Shown: one piece after another, positions 62,111 through 64,000 of the stretch
How positions within the stretch are numbered: the first letter of the stretch is position 1
How the letters are laid out: each line of letters begins with the position of its first letter
The notes under the pieces: model-generated
Seen by the model: the letters and a program-made list of their open reading frames with translations, nothing else
The model's database searches: none
What the model was told of the DNA's origin: nothing
Translations under genes and position numbers: made by a program
Assembly: GCF_041435115.1 (NCBI RefSeq)
Contig: NZ_CP108046.1
Coordinates: forward strand, 7,626,001-7,690,000
From: Streptomyces sp. NBC_00289
GTDB taxonomy: Bacteria; Actinomycetota; Actinomycetes; Streptomycetales; Streptomycetaceae
Direction of reading: 5' to 3'
DNA: 64,000 nucleotides

Positions 62111-63279
62111 GCCAGGAGGGCGGTCGTCGAGAGGAGCGCCAGGCCCAGCAGGACCGACAGCAGCCGGTGGTCGACCAGTTCGACCAGGGCGGCCCCGGCC
62201 GCCAGACCGAGCACGTTCGGCGCGAACAGCAGCGTGTGGGCGGTGGCGGCCGCACGGCCCAGCAGCGGCCCCGGCGTCTCCCGCTGTACGGCCGTCAGCG
62301 CGGCGATCAGTACGCACGGCAGGCCGAGGCCGATCGCCGCGCTGCCCGCCAGCACCACCGGGTCGGACGACACCGCCCGCGCCCCCGCCGCGACCGCCGT
62401 CAGGGCGATCCCGCACGCGGCGAACCGGCGCTCGCCCAGGCGGCGCAGGGCGGGACCGGAGAGCAGCCCGACCGTCACGGAACCGGCGCCCTGGACGGCG
62501 TACAGGACACCGGCGTACGCGGCACTGTGCCCGAGGCCGTCGACCACGGCGTAGGTCAGCGTGCCGTTGACGCCGGCGCACAGCATCGTCGTACCGCCCG
62601 CCAGGAGCAGCGGACGCAGCCCGGGGCGGGCCCGCAGGTGCCGCAGGCCCTCGGCCGTCCGCGTCCGCAGGCCGTCCCCGGGCGGCGCCGGCCTGCTCTC
62701 GCGGACACGGAGAGCGGTGTACAGGCCCGTGGCGACGACGAAGGTGGCCGCGTCCAGCAGGGCGACGCACGCGCCTCCGTACGCCGCGTAGAGGCCCGCA
62801 CCCGCCAGTGGTGCCACGAGTTTCACGCCCTCGGCGGCCGTCGTCCGCAGCCCGTTGTAGTCGCCCAGCAGCGCCGGGTCGACGGCGGTGGCGACAAGGG
62901 CCGACTCGGCCGCGTCGTGGACGACACCCGCCGCGCCGTACGTGAACAGGAAGGCGTACAGCAGCCACAGGCGGTCGGGGGAGCCGACGGCGAGGAGGGT
63001 GGGCAGCAGTGCCGCCAGGAGCAGGTTCAGGCCGATCAGCAGCGGCTTGCGGCGGACCCGGTCGGCGAGCGTGCCCAGCACCGGGCCGGCCAGGGTGGGC
63101 GCCCACATGGCGAGCAGGCACAGCGAGGCCAGCCCGTCCGATCCGGTGAGCTCCCTGACCCACACGCCCGACACCAGCCACAGCGCGGACGTGCCGAAAC
63201 CGGACACCACCACACCCGCCAGATACAGCCCCGCATTGCGGTCGCGCAGCACGCGCGCCCCGGTCCATCGTGTCGTCAT
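62047..63279 (-). CDS. MFS transporter
   Basis: 410 aa, twelve hydrophobic segments, with the loop motif GTLADRVRRKPLL between helices 2 and 3 (MFS motif A). Resembles the drug/macrolide-efflux (MFS_3-like) branch. The last 21 or so residues (PASASRTTDRSPSDANPA) are an unconserved tail that overlaps the convergent gene. Substrate unknown. Confidence 0.9.
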   Translation of the reverse strand: MTTRWTGARVLRDRNAGLYLAGVVVSGFGTSALWLVSGVWVRELTGSDGLASLCLLAMWAPTLAGPVLGTLADRVRRKPLLIGLNLLLAALLPTLLAVGSPDRLWLLYAFLFTYGAAGVVHDAAESALVATAVDPALLGDYNGLRTTAAEGVKLVAPLAGAGLYAAYGGACVALLDAATFVVATGLYTALRVRESRPAPPGDGLRTRTAEGLRHLRARPGLRPLLLAGGTTMLCAGVNGTLTYAVVDGLGHSAAYAGVLYAVQGAGSVTVGLLSGPALRRLGERRFAACGIALTAVAAGARAVSSDPVVLAGSAAIGLGLPCVLIAALTAVQRETPGPLLGRAAATAHTLLFAPNVLGLAAGAALVELVDHRLLSVLLGLALLSTTALLAQRPASASRTTDRSPSDANPA

Positions 63280-63413
63280 GCCTGGTCATCGTGGGTCTAA
63301 GGACCGCGTGACGGCATCGGGCAGGTGCCGTAGAAAGCACGCCCGCACCGACCGATGAGTTTCGCGGCTCCGGCCGGTCCACCCCACGGAAACGAAAAGG
63401 TGAGGAGCAGCGG

Positions 63414-64000
63414 ATGACCGACAACACCTTCGACCTCGGACCGCAGGCGCGGATCGTGGCCCGGCTCGCGGACGGCGTGGACGAGGAGCGGCTCGCGGAC
63501 CGGACGCCGTGCCCGGACTACGCGGTACGCAACCTGCTGGGACACCTGGCGGGCCTGTCCGTCGCCTTCCGCGACGCCGCCCGCAAGGACCTGGGTGTCA
63601 CCACCGGTACGCCGCCGGGGGCCAGCGTGCCGGACATCGCCTCCGGCTGGCGCGAGGAACTGTCCAAGGCGCTCGACGAACTCGCCGACGCGTGGCGCGA
63701 CCCGGCCGCCTGGACCGGCATGACCCGGGCCGGCGGAGTGGACCTGCCCGGCGCGGTCGCCGCTGCCGTCGTCGCCGACGAGCTGGTGGTCCACGGCTGG
63801 GACCTGGCCCGGGCCACCGGCCAGGCCTACGACCCCGACCCGGCCGCACTGCGGGCGGCGTACGGCTTCCTCCACGCGGCGGCCGAGGACCCGACCCGCG
63901 GTGGTGGCATCTTCGGGCCCGTGGTGCCCGTCCGGGCCGACGCCCCGCTGCTGGACCGGGCGCTCGGACTGAGCGGACGCAATCCCGGCTGGACGCCGTA
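63414..64000 (+). CDS. TIGR03086/DinB-like mycothiol-dependent metal protein (3' end outside window)
   Basis: The 195 codons from ATG 63414 (GAGGAG upstream) stay open to the window's end. Translation starts MTDNTFDLGPQARIVARLADGV, and NLLGHLAGLSVAF together with VVADELVVHGWDLARATG carry the expected metal-binding histidines of the mycothiol maleylpyruvate-isomerase N-terminal fold. Family members often use mycothiol; substrate unknown. Only a few C-terminal residues appear to be missing. Confidence 0.85.
   Translation, partial: MTDNTFDLGPQARIVARLADGVDEERLADRTPCPDYAVRNLLGHLAGLSVAFRDAARKDLGVTTGTPPGASVPDIASGWREELSKALDELADAWRDPAAWTGMTRAGGVDLPGAVAAAVVADELVVHGWDLARATGQAYDPDPAALRAAYGFLHAAAEDPTRGGGIFGPVVPVRADAPLLDRALGLSGRNPGWTP

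Overview
The window is about 70 % GC chromosomal DNA from an actinomycete, almost certainly a Streptomyces. The evidence is the codon bias, GTG/TTG starts, leaderless-looking promoters, sugar ABC operons without their own ATPase, the opcA-containing pentose-phosphate operon, an actinobacterial SufR-led suf operon, and a TTA (bldA-type) codon. The species cannot be named from sequence alone.

Layout. 1-6.6 kb: the end of one sugar-binding protein gene, then an alpha-glucosidase / binding protein / two-permease operon; the first permease carries an extra Ig-like domain. 6.7-13.4 kb (minus strand): tkt-tal-zwf-opcA-pgl, a complete oxidative plus non-oxidative pentose-phosphate operon. 13.7-18.1 kb: the haem O/haem A synthases ctaB and ctaA flank a small unknown protein, a FluG-like amidohydrolase and a bldA-type nucleotidyltransferase. 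18.2-20.9 kb: ABC-2 exporter and an AAC(3)-type acetyltransferase. 21.0-27.7 kb: sufR-sufB-sufD-Rieske-sufC-sufS-sufU-sufT.

27.7-33.7 kb: an AbfB-domain protein and an SMR pump with a TetR regulator, then a nested mobile element. A G-rich minisatellite is split by an IS110-family element, which is itself split by a 2.17-kb group II intron just after its recombinase stop codon. 33.7-38.5 kb: dapD, a HAD-like protein, and a SigE-type sigma factor gene cut by an IS3-family element (3-bp target duplication) whose own orfB is frameshifted. 38.5-44.7 kb: a DapA-family aldolase, a four-gene run of small membrane and Cys-rich proteins, an ArsR/SRPBCC pair and a secreted nuclease.

45-50.3 kb: an unrecognised 475-aa protein, a Tat-exported PhoX phosphatase behind a PHO-box-like direct repeat, and a Ro60 (TROVE) protein gene. 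Directly upstream of that gene is a noncoding RNA locus in which every helix of a tRNA can be drawn in circularly permuted order, a bacterial Y RNA. This is the most interesting locus in the window. 50.4-53.4 kb: GntR regulator with ACC deaminase; a double-TerD protein. 53.6-64 kb: a DeoR-regulated polyol/sugar ABC operon with a zinc dehydrogenase, then divergent uronate dehydrogenase and 5-dehydro-4-deoxyglucarate dehydratase with an unrecognised TIM-barrel-like protein (a probable uronic-acid oxidation route), an MFS exporter and a truncated DinB/mycothiol-type protein.
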